Shown: piece after piece, positions 31,420 through 40,549 of the stretch | Layout: the number at the start of each line of letters is the position of its first letter | Numbering within the stretch: the first letter of the stretch is position 1 | Assembly (NCBI GenBank): GCA_052118425.1 | Contig: JBQKHF010000001.1 | Reading direction: 5' to 3' (one strand) | Length of the DNA: 64,000 nucleotides | DNA from: Roseburia_C sp900315735 | GTDB taxonomy: Bacteria; Bacillota; Clostridia; Lachnospirales; Lachnospiraceae | Position numbers and translations under genes: made by a program | The notes under the pieces: generated by a model | Seen by the model: only the letters and a program-made list of their open reading frames with translations | Told to the model about the DNA's origin: nothing | Databases searched by the model: none

Positions 31420-34336
31420 GAAGAAATGGTTAAAAAATGTAGCAGTATTGTTTGCAGAACTGGTTCTGATTCTTGCAGGGCTGGTTCTGGTGGGAACAGT
31501 TGGAGCAAGAGGTTTTGACAATCTGAATGTATATACCACCATCTTCCCACAGTATCAGGATATGGATGAAGTGTTAGCAGGGGCTAACGACCTGATTCCA
31601 TCGGAGGATGGAAATGGTTATGTGACAGGGAAAGATACTTATTTTGTAATTCCGGTGGATTCGGATAAGTTAATTGATCTTGAGATGAGTCGTATTGAGG
31701 GCGAGGGAATCTTAGGAGAAATCTGGCAGTCGGAAAACGAGAACTTTGCAGAAGAATCGTCTCCGTATACTTTTGAACTGGGGCACAACCCGGTTCAGGT
31801 AAAGAAAACAACAAAGTATATCCGGGTTAAGATTTCTTCACAACCCGGAGTTCATTATAATCTGTCAAGGATATCTTATCGAAATCCATTTTCTGTTTTT
31901 GCAAGAATAAATAAAAGTTCAATTATAACAACAGCCTTTGCATTATGGGGGTTATGTATTCTTTTACAAGTTATGCAATTAGTATTCAAAAATTGCAAAA
32001 AGGGTCGCAATTTTTTGCATATAGTATTATACACTGGTTTTGTTGGAATAACTATAGCATATGTATTTCATGATTTTATCTGGGGAGAGAAATTGTTCTT
32101 ATATATGGATATAGGTTCGGATACGATACAACAATATTATCCATATTATATGAACTGTGTAAGAAGAATATCGGAAGGTTCATTTTCTATCTGGAACTGG
32201 GATTATGGATTAGGAACCAGTTTAATCAATAATATTTCTCAGACATTGGATCCTTTTGGTTTATTTGTAATTTTAGGTGGAGTTGTTTTCGGAATAGGAA
32301 AAGTAAAACGACTTTTAGTAGTTGCACAGATATTGAAAATTATTCTCTCGGCATTGTTGTGCCGGTACTTCTTAAAACTCTTTCATGTAAGTGAGAGGGC
32401 TGCTTGTATTGGTGGATATTTATATGCATTTAATGGATATTTGATGCTTTGGGGACAGCATTATCTCCTGGGAACAATCTGCATTTATCTTTTGTTAATA
32501 TTGATTTTTTTAGAGAAGCTGATACAGGAATTCAAAGTAAGGTATGTTATGGGACTGGGTATTTCTGTTGCAGCATCAATAATTTACAGTTATTACAATA
32601 CTTATATGGCGTTGCTGTTTGTTGGCATTTATTGTGTCTTGCGCCTTTTAAACCCAAACTTGAATTGGCCTTTAAAAGAGCGTATAAAACGTGCATTTAC
32701 AATTTTGGGAAGTATTATTTGTGGGGTACTGGCAGGGGCAGTATCATTACTTCCGGCAGCATCATATCTTACATCCAGTTCATCAAGATTAGATTCAGAT
32801 ATGTCGGCGTTGACAAAATTCTTTCATGGATTATTCTCCGTATACTCTATAGAACAGAATTCAGAAATAGCGGGGCGGATGATATCAAATAATCTATATT
32901 ACATCAATGACATAAATGCTAGTAGTGGCTGGGGAAATTATTATGAAATGCCTAATATATGCATTACAATTTTTATTTATTTTTTCCTTGGGCAGTTATT
33001 AGTACAGAGTATAAAAAAATGTAAGAGTTATAAGAATGCATTATACGGTATTCTTATAACTTTTGTTGGAATTCTACTGGTGTTTAATCCGGGAATGGCA
33101 ATTGCATTTAATGGATTTGCTTATGCACAGGCAAGGTATACATTCGTACTTATGCCGGTTGCAGCATTACTTGTAGCAGTAGAATGGGATAGACTGACAA
33201 GAAAAAAGGAATTTAGTTTTATTGGTCTTGGTCTAGGACTGATAAGCAGTTTGTATATTGCTATAAAAGCGTATAACAAGGCATCATTAGAGGTAAGGAG
33301 TTATGATGCAGAAATCATAATGCTGCAAATATGTTTTGCACTTCTTTTGCTGGTAATGTTTCTTTGGAAAAATAAGCAGGGGCGTAAGATTGTAGAAAGC
33401 TTACTAATAGTGTGCGTGCTGCTTTCAACATGCACAGAAACCTATATGACAACTAGCCAGAGAGGTACTGCTTATACAACGACAGAGGAAATTGGCTATG
33501 ATGGTAAAACAATGACGAATGATACTATAGAAGCAATCAGATATTTAAAAGAGAATGACAACACCTTTTTTAGAATGGACAAAACATATACATTTTTATC
33601 AACTTTTGGGGATTCTCAGGTAGCAGGTTATTCTGCTGTGACAGACTATAACAGTACGATTAATCGCAATCTGTCAGAATTTTATAATATGTTATATACA
33701 GGAGCCATTGTGTTGGATGCACAACGCTTCTTCATATACTCTGATGAGTCTGAAGTATATCCAATGAGTTTGATTAATTTAAAATATGTATTGACAACAG
33801 AAGAAGTGGGATATCCATGGGGAGAATTGATTAGGAAAATTGGCAGTGTTTATATTTACAGAAATAAGTATGCTGATTCTGCGGCATCCTTTTACACCAA
33901 TACAATTTCTCAGAGTGAATGTGCTGCAATGGATGAGACAGACCGGCGTATGCTGTTAAAAGATACCTTGATTGTGCCGGATGAGCAGGCTGCTTTACAT
34001 GAAATAGAACGTGGAGAAGTAAAGCTTGGAGATTTTGTGGCAGATGGAAAATATTTTACCGGAACTATTTCGAATGAAAAGGAAGGCTTTCTGCTTCTTA
34101 CAATTCCAGACCAGGATGGATGGGAAGTTTATGTTGATGGTAAGAAAACGGAGACTATCAATGGAGATTATGGTTTCCTGGCAGTAAAACTTACTGCTGG
34201 CAATCATGATATTAAAGCAGTTTATCATATTCCATATATGAAACAGGGAGCGGTAATGAGCGTATTTGGTGTATTGCTGCTGGTAGGATATTGCTTATGG
34301 TTATATCGTAGAGATAGAAAGAAAAAACAGGGGTAA
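31400..34336 (+). CDS. YfhO-family membrane glycosyltransferase (GT-C-like)
   Basis: A 978-residue polytopic protein of the YfhO family (PF09586), members of which transfer a sugar from undecaprenyl phosphate to a wall or lipoteichoic acid acceptor outside the cell in Bacillus and Listeria. After one N-terminal helix there is an extracytoplasmic segment (~residues 35-165), then about 12 helices with the family motif MDIGSDTIQQYYPYY and FSIWNWDYGLGTSL (GT-C Asp candidate). A C-terminal extracytoplasmic domain ends in a last helix before RRDRKKKQG. GAGGAG is seven bases upstream of 31400. The stretch 31.9-33.9 kb inside the gene is markedly AT-richer than both ends, so it may be a recombinant allele. 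Confidence 0.85.
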   Translation: MQIQVDRKKWLKNVAVLFAELVLILAGLVLVGTVGARGFDNLNVYTTIFPQYQDMDEVLAGANDLIPSEDGNGYVTGKDTYFVIPVDSDKLIDLEMSRIEGEGILGEIWQSENENFAEESSPYTFELGHNPVQVKKTTKYIRVKISSQPGVHYNLSRISYRNPFSVFARINKSSIITTAFALWGLCILLQVMQLVFKNCKKGRNFLHIVLYTGFVGITIAYVFHDFIWGEKLFLYMDIGSDTIQQYYPYYMNCVRRISEGSFSIWNWDYGLGTSLINNISQTLDPFGLFVILGGVVFGIGKVKRLLVVAQILKIILSALLCRYFLKLFHVSERAACIGGYLYAFNGYLMLWGQHYLLGTICIYLLLILIFLEKLIQEFKVRYVMGLGISVAASIIYSYYNTYMALLFVGIYCVLRLLNPNLNWPLKERIKRAFTILGSIICGVLAGAVSLLPAASYLTSSSSRLDSDMSALTKFFHGLFSVYSIEQNSEIAGRMISNNLYYINDINASSGWGNYYEMPNICITIFIYFFLGQLLVQSIKKCKSYKNALYGILITFVGILLVFNPGMAIAFNGFAYAQARYTFVLMPVAALLVAVEWDRLTRKKEFSFIGLGLGLISSLYIAIKAYNKASLEVRSYDAEIIMLQICFALLLLVMFLWKNKQGRKIVESLLIVCVLLSTCTETYMTTSQRGTAYTTTEEIGYDGKTMTNDTIEAIRYLKENDNTFFRMDKTYTFLSTFGDSQVAGYSAVTDYNSTINRNLSEFYNMLYTGAIVLDAQRFFIYSDESEVYPMSLINLKYVLTTEEVGYPWGELIRKIGSVYIYRNKYADSAASFYTNTISQSECAAMDETDRRMLLKDTLIVPDEQAALHEIERGEVKLGDFVADGKYFTGTISNEKEGFLLLTIPDQDGWEVYVDGKKTETINGDYGFLAVKLTAGNHDIKAVYHIPYMKQGAVMSVFGVLLLVGYCLWLYRRDRKKKQG

Positions 34337-34341
34337 GGTAA

Positions 34342-36294
34342 ATGAAGGAAAAGTTAGAGAAGATACCACCAAAATATATCGTGGCAGGGGTAATCCTCAT
34401 TGTTATGTTATTGCTATTGATAAAACATCGCAGTATTTTCTATAATTCAAGGCAGGACAATTACAATGACATGAGTGGTGAAGAGGAAAATATTGCAGCA
34501 GAGAATGCTGTGATTTCTCAGTATTTTACTGTTTCCGGTAACATGCAGAATATTGCGCTTCTTATGACGAATGATTCAGGAGAAGACGTTACGATTCAGG
34601 CGATGCTTAGGGATGCAGAGACGGATGAAGTATTAAGTGCAGTAAAATGTAATGTGCCAAAGTCTACTGGAACAGAAGAAGTAGTAAGCATGGAACTGAC
34701 CTTAGATGGGGTAGAGGGAACACGTAGTGTTTATCTGACGTTAGAAGAGGAGACCAAGGCATCGGAGGTATATTATTGTGCCTTGGCCGGAGATTATGAA
34801 CAGACACTTCTTGTTAATGAAGAGGCAACGGCTGCAAGACTTCGTATGTCGGTAGTCTATGGTGGTGGACTCAATAAGACATTTTTCATTCTGTTTGCGC
34901 TGGGAATGGCAGTGGTAATCGGAATCTTTGTAATGCCGGTAAAATGGGCAAAACCGGAAAATATGGTGCTGATACTGGTTTCCGTTATGGGAATCAGTAT
35001 GGCAGTGATTAATCCGGCATTTCAGGAGTGTGACGGACCTTCCCATTTCTATCGGAGCATGGACGTGTCCTATGGAAATATACTCGGTTCTTTCGCTAAT
35101 CTCACACATGAAGATGGTGTGATTTATGTGCCGGAAAATGTACAGGAAATTGCTTATCGTAAGCTGACACCAAATGGGAGTGAAGGAACAGGGTATCTGG
35201 AGTATTTACAGACACATAAGTTTTCTAAAAATAAGATAAAGATGACTTATTATGACAGTGTAACTTCAGTAGTATACTGGCCACAGGGACTTGGAATCTT
35301 CCTTGGAAGGACGTTCAATCTCAGTATTTATAGTGTGATTCTGATGGGACGTATCTTTAATCTGCTGGCATATATGGGCTTGGCATATGCGGCAGTACGG
35401 TTTATGCCGTTTTATAAGAATCTTATGGCAATGTTTGCAGTGATGCCTTTAAGCATTTATCAGGCATCCTCTCTTTCCCAGGATGCAGTATTAAATGGAG
35501 CTGGCTTCCTTTTCGTAGCACTATGCTGCTATTATGCTTTTGATGAAAAGGTGAAGCTGAACTGGAAGAAAACACTGGTGCTTGGACTCTTACTATTGAC
35601 GATGTTCTTAAGCAAATATGTCTATGCGTGTCTTGGACTTTTAGTATTTATGATACCAAAAGATAAGTTTAACAGCAGAAAAGATTACTGGAAATCCTTT
35701 ATAATCGCATTACTTCCGTTCGTCATCTTAGGCGGCTATGTAATGTTCCGGGTATCTTCCGGAATCAGTGGGTTACAGGCCGGTGCTGGTGGCGGTGCAG
35801 ACACCATGACACAGATGCAGTATCTGAAAGCATATCCAATTGCTGCGATAAAGGTAATTATTTCAACATTAATAGTAAACCTGAATGACTATTTACAGCA
35901 GTTGAATATGCTTGGCAGTATGAATTATCCATTAACTTTGCTTGCGGTAATAGGACCTTGTTTCCTTTTGGGCGTTGGCTTATTAGACGGTCAGGAAGTA
36001 AGAGGACGGATTAAGATACGACACCGGATTATTATGCTGTTTGCTTTTATAATCACTTTTGCAGCAATTATGATGGGACTTTATATCGGAGATGGCATTG
36101 CCAATCCGGTAGGTTCTTCTGTCATCAATGGTATTCAGGGAAGATATTTTATTCTGATGCTGATACTTCCGTTTCTGGCGCTGGGAAGTGACCATGTGAA
36201 ACAGGACATCAGACATTTTACGGTAAAATGTTCGGGAATCATGGGAATTATGCTGTTGTACGCAGTATTTATGCTGGTGAATACCTGCTATTAA
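34342..36294 (+). CDS. DUF2142-type polytopic membrane protein, probable glycosyltransferase
   Basis: A 650-residue protein with an N-terminal helix, a soluble beta-rich segment (~residues 35-170) and about 11 further helices. The stretch VINPAFQECDGPSHFYRSM carries the acidic residue and His of the first outer loop, as in DUF2142 and other GT-C-like proteins; YWPQGLGIFLGR and LSLSQDAVLNG match later DUF2142 landmarks. It begins five bases after the yfhO stop, so it is cotranscribed and translationally close. Its role may be a second lipid-sugar-dependent transferase or a polymerase for the polysaccharide. The family has no settled biochemical function. Confidence 0.72.
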   Translation: MKEKLEKIPPKYIVAGVILIVMLLLLIKHRSIFYNSRQDNYNDMSGEEENIAAENAVISQYFTVSGNMQNIALLMTNDSGEDVTIQAMLRDAETDEVLSAVKCNVPKSTGTEEVVSMELTLDGVEGTRSVYLTLEEETKASEVYYCALAGDYEQTLLVNEEATAARLRMSVVYGGGLNKTFFILFALGMAVVIGIFVMPVKWAKPENMVLILVSVMGISMAVINPAFQECDGPSHFYRSMDVSYGNILGSFANLTHEDGVIYVPENVQEIAYRKLTPNGSEGTGYLEYLQTHKFSKNKIKMTYYDSVTSVVYWPQGLGIFLGRTFNLSIYSVILMGRIFNLLAYMGLAYAAVRFMPFYKNLMAMFAVMPLSIYQASSLSQDAVLNGAGFLFVALCCYYAFDEKVKLNWKKTLVLGLLLLTMFLSKYVYACLGLLVFMIPKDKFNSRKDYWKSFIIALLPFVILGGYVMFRVSSGISGLQAGAGGGADTMTQMQYLKAYPIAAIKVIISTLIVNLNDYLQQLNMLGSMNYPLTLLAVIGPCFLLGVGLLDGQEVRGRIKIRHRIIMLFAFIITFAAIMMGLYIGDGIANPVGSSVINGIQGRYFILMLILPFLALGSDHVKQDIRHFTVKCSGIMGIMLLYAVFMLVNTCY

Positions 36295-36363
36295 AGAAAA
36301 GATAGAATAAAGGAAACAAAAGAAAAACGCGGGAAAACAAAAGGAAAAGGGAGATAACATACG

Positions 36364-38142
36364 ATGGGATGGAACTTTGGAACTACAATTTTTTATGGAA
36401 TAGCAGTGCTGGCACTTTTAAGTGGTGCATTCTTTAGCTATAAGTCAGAGCGGAAGCAGGCAGGAATGACATGGATGGTATTGCTGTTGATTCTGATGAA
36501 CTGCTATCACACTTTCTGGGCAGCAATACTGAATGTGATTCATATTCCGGTTAATATTATTTCAATGGGAATCATTGATTTGCTTACCGGCGGATTACTC
36601 TGGTTCTTTATCGTAAAGAAAAAGAAATGGCAGAGGTATGAGTTTGCCATAGCAGATGCAGCATTTCTTGTAACGGCAGTGGCAATTATTGCAATATTTG
36701 CAAAGGTAAGATATGGCGGAATGGCATTAAATATCAATTTCCTGACCATTGACCCGGCAAACCATTTCCGGGCAGCGATGGATTTAGTAGATACCGGAAC
36801 CGTAACCAGTATGTTTTATGAGACGGTGTTAAATGGACTGCTTTTTGAATTCTTAGCTCCATTTGCACCGGTGGATTATTACTATCGATTCTTCGTCTTA
36901 AGTGAACTGATTCAGCTATTGATGTCGGCATTTATCTTCTATGGAATTGCAAGAAGGTTAAGCAAAGACCGGTTTGGCAGAGTGGCAGCTTATGCCCTGT
37001 CCTTTATCTATATGATAGGCTATCCGATGTGTTCTATGCTCTATGGCTTTGTTTACCTTGGCATGGGCGTAACGGTTATCGCAATGATTATTATTTTGAC
37101 AGACGTTTATTTAAAGGATGATATGCCAAAATGGCAGAATATTGTATGTCTGATGTTAGGCTGTCTAGCTATCTTTGAATGTTATGTGATGTTTATGCCG
37201 GTTACCTTCTTTGCTTTGATTACCTGCATTTTTGTAAAACAGTTTAAAGTAAAGAAACTGGTATCCAAAGATACCGTGGCAATCTGTCTGACGGTATTCC
37301 TGTTCCCATGCATCGTAGGCTTTTATTATACATATGCAGGTATCTTTACCAATGGCGTGACGGTATCTTCTGCACTGGTAAATGAGGGAGCCTGCTACCG
37401 GGATTTGTTTTCAAACTTTGTACTGTTTATTCCATTGATGCTCTTTGGATTCTATGGGATGTGTAGGAAGAAGGAGAATAATCTGGTATTGTTTTTAGCA
37501 CCGTATACGCTTCTGTTTGCTTTATATCTTTTCTTGAAGACAGTAAATGGACAAGCATCTACCTATTATTTTTACAAGATTCATTTCCTGTTGTGGCTGA
37601 TTGCGTTGGTATTGGTCTATTATGCAGTTGTTTATGCAGAAAAGCAGACAAAGGTATTGATAACCGGAAGCTTTGTGATGTGGGCATTTTTAACAGGAAT
37701 GTACCTTGGCAAGATAGAGGAGAAAATTGCAGTCCATAATGATTTGATGATTTCTACTTATAAGGCAGAGGATTTTAATGATATTTTGCGTTATAATTAT
37801 GTATCATTTGGCATGCCGGGTTATTCTAAGGAAAAGGAAGAACTTTATCACTGGGTATATAATGAATTAATCAGCAAGGGTGAAGAAATTGTGCCGATGG
37901 CAGGATACTGGGAAGATGATTTATGGTATCAGGCAATTTCAGACCAGCGGTATTATGGCTGGGGACAAAGTGACCCAGATCATACGGATTATTTCAATCA
38001 CCTGAATGCGTCTGATGCCAGCTATATTCTGGTATTAAAGGACAGCCAGATTTATGCGGATGAACAGGCTTATTTTGATTCATTAGAGAGAATATATGAT
38101 ACCGGGATAGGTTTTGTGGCAAGAAAGGAATTGTATGAGTAA
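36364..38142 (+). CDS. Polytopic membrane protein, possible GT-C transferase or Wzy polymerase
   Basis: A 592-residue integral membrane protein with about 13 helices and a soluble C-terminal tail of ~130 residues (from about KAEDFNDILRYNYV). The loop FLTIDPANHFRAAMDL (about residue 130) places an Asp and His after the third to fourth helix in the manner of GT-C enzymes. I do not recognise a specific family. It follows the DUF2142 gene after 69 bases and overlaps the following GT2 gene by eight, which puts it in the glycan operon. A Wzy-type repeat-unit polymerase is otherwise missing from the window, making this a candidate. Confidence 0.55.
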   Translation: MGWNFGTTIFYGIAVLALLSGAFFSYKSERKQAGMTWMVLLLILMNCYHTFWAAILNVIHIPVNIISMGIIDLLTGGLLWFFIVKKKKWQRYEFAIADAAFLVTAVAIIAIFAKVRYGGMALNINFLTIDPANHFRAAMDLVDTGTVTSMFYETVLNGLLFEFLAPFAPVDYYYRFFVLSELIQLLMSAFIFYGIARRLSKDRFGRVAAYALSFIYMIGYPMCSMLYGFVYLGMGVTVIAMIIILTDVYLKDDMPKWQNIVCLMLGCLAIFECYVMFMPVTFFALITCIFVKQFKVKKLVSKDTVAICLTVFLFPCIVGFYYTYAGIFTNGVTVSSALVNEGACYRDLFSNFVLFIPLMLFGFYGMCRKKENNLVLFLAPYTLLFALYLFLKTVNGQASTYYFYKIHFLLWLIALVLVYYAVVYAEKQTKVLITGSFVMWAFLTGMYLGKIEEKIAVHNDLMISTYKAEDFNDILRYNYVSFGMPGYSKEKEELYHWVYNELISKGEEIVPMAGYWEDDLWYQAISDQRYYGWGQSDPDHTDYFNHLNASDASYILVLKDSQIYADEQAYFDSLERIYDTGIGFVARKELYE

Positions 38143-39043
38143 AAAAGTAAATGTATTATTGTCTGCTTATAACGGAGAAAAGTATATTAAGGCGCAGATT
38201 GACAGCATTTTAAATCAGTCTTATCCCAATGTGGAGCTTTATGTCAGGGATGACGGTTCGAAGGATGGAACCCTTGCAATTGTAAGGGAATATGAAGAAA
38301 AGGGACTGCTTCATTTAGAGGCAGGAGAGAATGTCGGCTTTGTAAAGAGTTTTGAATGGCTCATTGCAAATGGCGGCGAAGCAGATTATTATGCTTTCAG
38401 TGACCAGGATGATGTCTGGTTTGAAGACAAGATTAAGATGGCAGTGGAAAAATTAGAACATGCAAGGGAAGATGTGCCGGTATTGTATTTCTCCAATTAT
38501 GATTTCTATGACGGAGATTTAAATTTCATGGCTCACCGGGATGGCAGGACGCCGAATATTTCTTTTGTGAATTCATTGGTGGATTGTGTGTCTCTTGGCT
38601 TTAACAGTGTATTTAACCGCAAAGCAAAGGACATGGTGACAGAGCAGATGCCGGAAAAATCTACCGGACATGACTGGTGGATGTATATGGTCTGTGCCGG
38701 AATGGGTGAAGTAATCTATGATGAGCGTCCGACGGTAAAATACCGCAGACACAATAATAATGTCAGTGATGGTGGGGACAGCTTTATTAAGTTTCAGATC
38801 TGGCGTTTTAAACGTTTTTTCTTGAATCACTATTTCCACCATATTCATGAGCAGATTAAGGAATACAGTGAACTTTACAATGGAAAACTGACCCCGGAAA
38901 ATCAGAAGGCACTGGCACTTTTTACCAGGGATGGTTTTCATCCGCTGATTGCACTGCGCAAGGTTTTTTATCCGAAGAAGTTAAGACAGAAGGTGGTAGA
39001 CGAGATATTTGTACGTCTGGTATTCCTCATCGGAAGGCTGTAA
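38135..39043 (+). CDS. GT2 glycosyltransferase, rhamnosyltransferase-like
   Basis: A 302-residue GT-A enzyme: VNVLLSAYNGEKYIKAQIDS, VRDDGSKDGT and FSDQDDVWFEDK, the last a feature of RgpB/RfbF-type alpha-rhamnosyltransferases. TGHDWWMYMV and YRRHNNNVS complete the acceptor half. The start at 38135 comes after AAAGGA and overlaps the preceding gene by eight bases; an upstream in-frame ATG at 38114 adds seven residues without homology. It acts in the cytoplasm on the lipid-linked repeat unit. Donor dTDP-rhamnose is a guess from motif similarity; no rml genes are present. Confidence 0.82.
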   Translation: MSKKVNVLLSAYNGEKYIKAQIDSILNQSYPNVELYVRDDGSKDGTLAIVREYEEKGLLHLEAGENVGFVKSFEWLIANGGEADYYAFSDQDDVWFEDKIKMAVEKLEHAREDVPVLYFSNYDFYDGDLNFMAHRDGRTPNISFVNSLVDCVSLGFNSVFNRKAKDMVTEQMPEKSTGHDWWMYMVCAGMGEVIYDERPTVKYRRHNNNVSDGGDSFIKFQIWRFKRFFLNHYFHHIHEQIKEYSELYNGKLTPENQKALALFTRDGFHPLIALRKVFYPKKLRQKVVDEIFVRLVFLIGRL

Positions 39044-39099
39044 GTTGCAAATTTTAAGAAAACATAGTAAACTGTATAAGTTAACAAGAAGGAGCAACG

Positions 39100-40068
39100 A
39101 TGAAATTTACTGTTTTAATCGTAACCTATCATCCGGACTGGAAGAAATTATTAGTTACACTGGATTCTGTCATGGCACAGACCTTTAAGGATTATGAAAT
39201 CGTAGTCTCAGATGATGGTTCAGAAGAAAACTGTTTTGATAAGATAGAAGCATATTTTGCGGCACACCAGTTTGCAAATTATACCCTTATTCCTCATGAG
39301 AAGAATCAGGGAACAGTAAAGAACCTCATAGATGGTCTGGCAAAGGCAAAGGGTAAGTATGTCCGGGATTTTGGACCGGGGGATGCATTCTATAATGAAC
39401 ATACCCTGCAGCAGGTGTATGATTTTATGGAAGAGAACCGGTATGAGTCCTGCTTTGGACTGATGCGGGGTTATTGCCGCAGGGAAGATGGCGGTGTAGA
39501 TTATGTGGAATTTCCGCATCCCTTTGATTTATCTCCATATAAGAACTGGAATGAGGATAAGATTGTAAAGAATCTGGTGCTGTATCGGGACAATGCTTCC
39601 GGTGCATGTACCTGTTATACCGTAGACTATTATATGACTTATCTTAAGAAGATAGAGGGAACGGTCATTTATGCAGAAGATATTTTTCAGATGATGGCAG
39701 GCTTAGATGGCAGACCGATGCATTTCTTCCCGGATTATCTGGTATGGTATGAAGCCGATACCGGAGTATCCACTAAGAAGAAAAGCAGCTTCTCAGAGCT
39801 TCTTGCACAGGATGTAGACCGTTTCTATGCCATGATTCAGGAGCAGTACAGCGATAATCCATATGTGAAGAAGCAGAAAAAGGTATTGGGATTATATAAA
39901 ATCAGAAACCTTTATCTTCGTACTTTGTTACGGCTGTTCCGCAATCCGGATGCCATCCGTTATCTTGTAAGCCATATGCTGCAGGTACGAAAAGGTGCAT
40001 ACCGGCCATTACATCAGCAGAAGGGATTTTTGGATAATCCGGAATTCGGCAAAGAAAAAGCAGAGTAA
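39100..40068 (+). CDS. GT2 glycosyltransferase
   Basis: A 322-residue GT-A enzyme beginning FTVLIVTYHPDWKKLLVTLD, with VVSDDGSEEN and, in the position of the DxD motif, YVRDFGPGDAFYN. The usual metal-binding Asp pair is thus spaced differently (D-F-G-P-G-D), which is a variant but seen in some GT2 subfamilies. Later residues IYAEDIFQMMAG hold the probable catalytic Asp/Glu. GAAGGAG is eight bases before the start. It is followed by FdtA/FdtB-type amino-sugar genes, so it may transfer that sugar; the donor is not determined. Confidence 0.8.
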   Translation: MKFTVLIVTYHPDWKKLLVTLDSVMAQTFKDYEIVVSDDGSEENCFDKIEAYFAAHQFANYTLIPHEKNQGTVKNLIDGLAKAKGKYVRDFGPGDAFYNEHTLQQVYDFMEENRYESCFGLMRGYCRREDGGVDYVEFPHPFDLSPYKNWNEDKIVKNLVLYRDNASGACTCYTVDYYMTYLKKIEGTVIYAEDIFQMMAGLDGRPMHFFPDYLVWYEADTGVSTKKKSSFSELLAQDVDRFYAMIQEQYSDNPYVKKQKKVLGLYKIRNLYLRTLLRLFRNPDAIRYLVSHMLQVRKGAYRPLHQQKGFLDNPEFGKEKAE

Positions 40069-40123
40069 GAAAAGAATTAAAATAGAAAGTGAAGCACAGC
40101 AATGTGGAAGAAGGAGAATGTCC

Positions 40124-40537
40124 ATGGAAGTGATTAAGTACAGATTTCAGCAGCATGGGGATGAACGCGGTCAGCTGGTAGCATTGGAAGAGATGCGTGA
40201 TATTCCATTTGAAATTAAGCGTGTTTACTATATGTATGATACCGTAGATGGTGTACGAAGAGGCTATCATGCACACCGGTGTTTAGAACAGATTCTGATT
40301 CCGATTCATGGAACCTGTAAGATTCATCTGGATAACGGCAGTGAGACGGCAGAGGTCTTATTGGACAAGCCATATGAAGGCTTATATATTGCAAATAATA
40401 TGTGGCGGGAAATGTATGATTTTTCCGAGGATGCAGTGCTGATGGTACTGGCATCAGAATATTATGATGAAAATGATTATATCAGGGATTACGATAAATT
40501 CCTTGCATTTGTAAAAGAGGAAAATAAGGATAAGTAA
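40124..40537 (+). CDS. fdtA: dTDP-4-keto-6-deoxyglucose ketoisomerase (FdtA/QdtA, WxcM-like cupin)
   Basis: A 137-residue cupin that shifts the keto group of dTDP-4-keto-6-deoxyglucose from C4 to C3. It begins MEVIKYRFQQHGDERGQLVA, then IPFEIKRVYYMYDT, and has the catalytic pair in RGYHAHRCLEQ, matching the two active-site histidines of FdtA. The C-terminal MWREMYDFSEDAVLMVLAS is also typical. Length equals known FdtA/QdtA. The start 40124 lies seven bases after AAGGAG; ATG 40118 would leave one base. It is directly followed by the matching aminotransferase. Whether the product is the galacto (FdtA) or gluco (QdtA) isomer cannot be decided from the sequence. Confidence 0.85.
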   Translation: MEVIKYRFQQHGDERGQLVALEEMRDIPFEIKRVYYMYDTVDGVRRGYHAHRCLEQILIPIHGTCKIHLDNGSETAEVLLDKPYEGLYIANNMWREMYDFSEDAVLMVLASEYYDENDYIRDYDKFLAFVKEENKDK

Positions 40538-40549
40538 AGGAGAATTGCC

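Noticed and set aside
32449..32892. 147-codon forward reading frame inside yfhO
   Set aside because: It lies wholly in another frame of a clear membrane-protein gene and has no recognisable domain.
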